Part shown: piece by piece, positions 13,750-13,750 of the stretch | Position numbering within the stretch: position 1 is the stretch's first letter | How the letters are laid out: each line of letters opens with the position of its first letter | Source of the DNA: CAYUWG01 sp964448285 | GTDB taxonomy: Bacteria > Bacteroidota > Ignavibacteria > SZUA-365 | Reading direction: 5' to 3' | Assembly: GCA_964448285.1 (NCBI GenBank) | Contig: CAYUWG010000081.1 | Location: 1 to 13,750 of the forward strand | DNA length: 13,750 nt | Made by a program: the position numbers and the translations under genes | The notes under the pieces: generated by a model | What the model saw: only the letters and a program-made list of their open reading frames with translations | What the model was told of the DNA's origin: nothing | The model's database searches: none

Positions 13750-13750
13750 C

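Overview
The window most likely comes from a Gram-negative bacterium of the Bacteroidota/Chlorobiota/Ignavibacteriota/Kapabacteria assemblage. The strongest clue is a pair of large secreted proteins that end in a type IX secretion (T9SS) sorting domain with the motif NYPNPFNPST, a form common in those lineages. Two lipoproteins, a GT4 glycosyltransferase and intermediate GC content fit this. The exact lineage cannot be fixed from sequence alone.

Layout, left to right. (1) 1-434 is a scrap yard: two identical 63-bp REPIN-like palindromic repeats flank a broken C-terminal piece of an Eco57I/type IIG-like restriction methylase, followed by a 3' fragment of uvrB. (2) 455-3015 (minus strand) holds a small lipoprotein of unknown function and a complete uvrB. 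(3) 3016-3900 holds the uvrB upstream region and a decayed ISNCY-like insertion sequence with recognisable terminal inverted repeats. (4) 3952-5216 (plus strand) is a compact, visibly AT-richer cluster of three unknown exported proteins: two tandem paralogous cysteine-rich small secreted proteins and a lipoprotein. (5) 5246-5335 (minus) is a 5' fragment of uvrB with part of its leader, followed by a GT4 glycosyltransferase (5399-6727, minus). (6) 6914-11253 (plus) carries two paralogous nonaheme c-type cytochromes with T9SS sorting domains, each followed by an intrinsic terminator. (7) 11300-13749 (minus) is a tight unit of a 2-oxoacid dehydrogenase E2 subunit, queF and queC.

Two parts stand out. 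First, the intact uvrB is bracketed by direct partial copies of its own ends: its 5' end recurs 2,320 bp upstream and its 3' end 652 bp downstream. The intervals between copies contain exactly the non-core, unknown genes (lipoprotein; IS remnant plus the three-gene cluster). This looks like two insertion-with-duplication events, or a cassette swap, at one housekeeping gene that kept uvrB functional. Recombination between either pair of copies would remove the cargo cleanly. Second, the twin T9SS-exported nonaheme cytochromes are likely cell-surface electron carriers or redox enzymes. They lack an obvious outer-membrane porin partner in the window, which suggests delivery to the surface by T9SS rather than a porin-cytochrome conduit.

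The queF/queC pair belongs to 7-deazaguanine (queuosine) synthesis. The E2 subunit is central carbon metabolism. The glycosyltransferase is probably for envelope polysaccharide.
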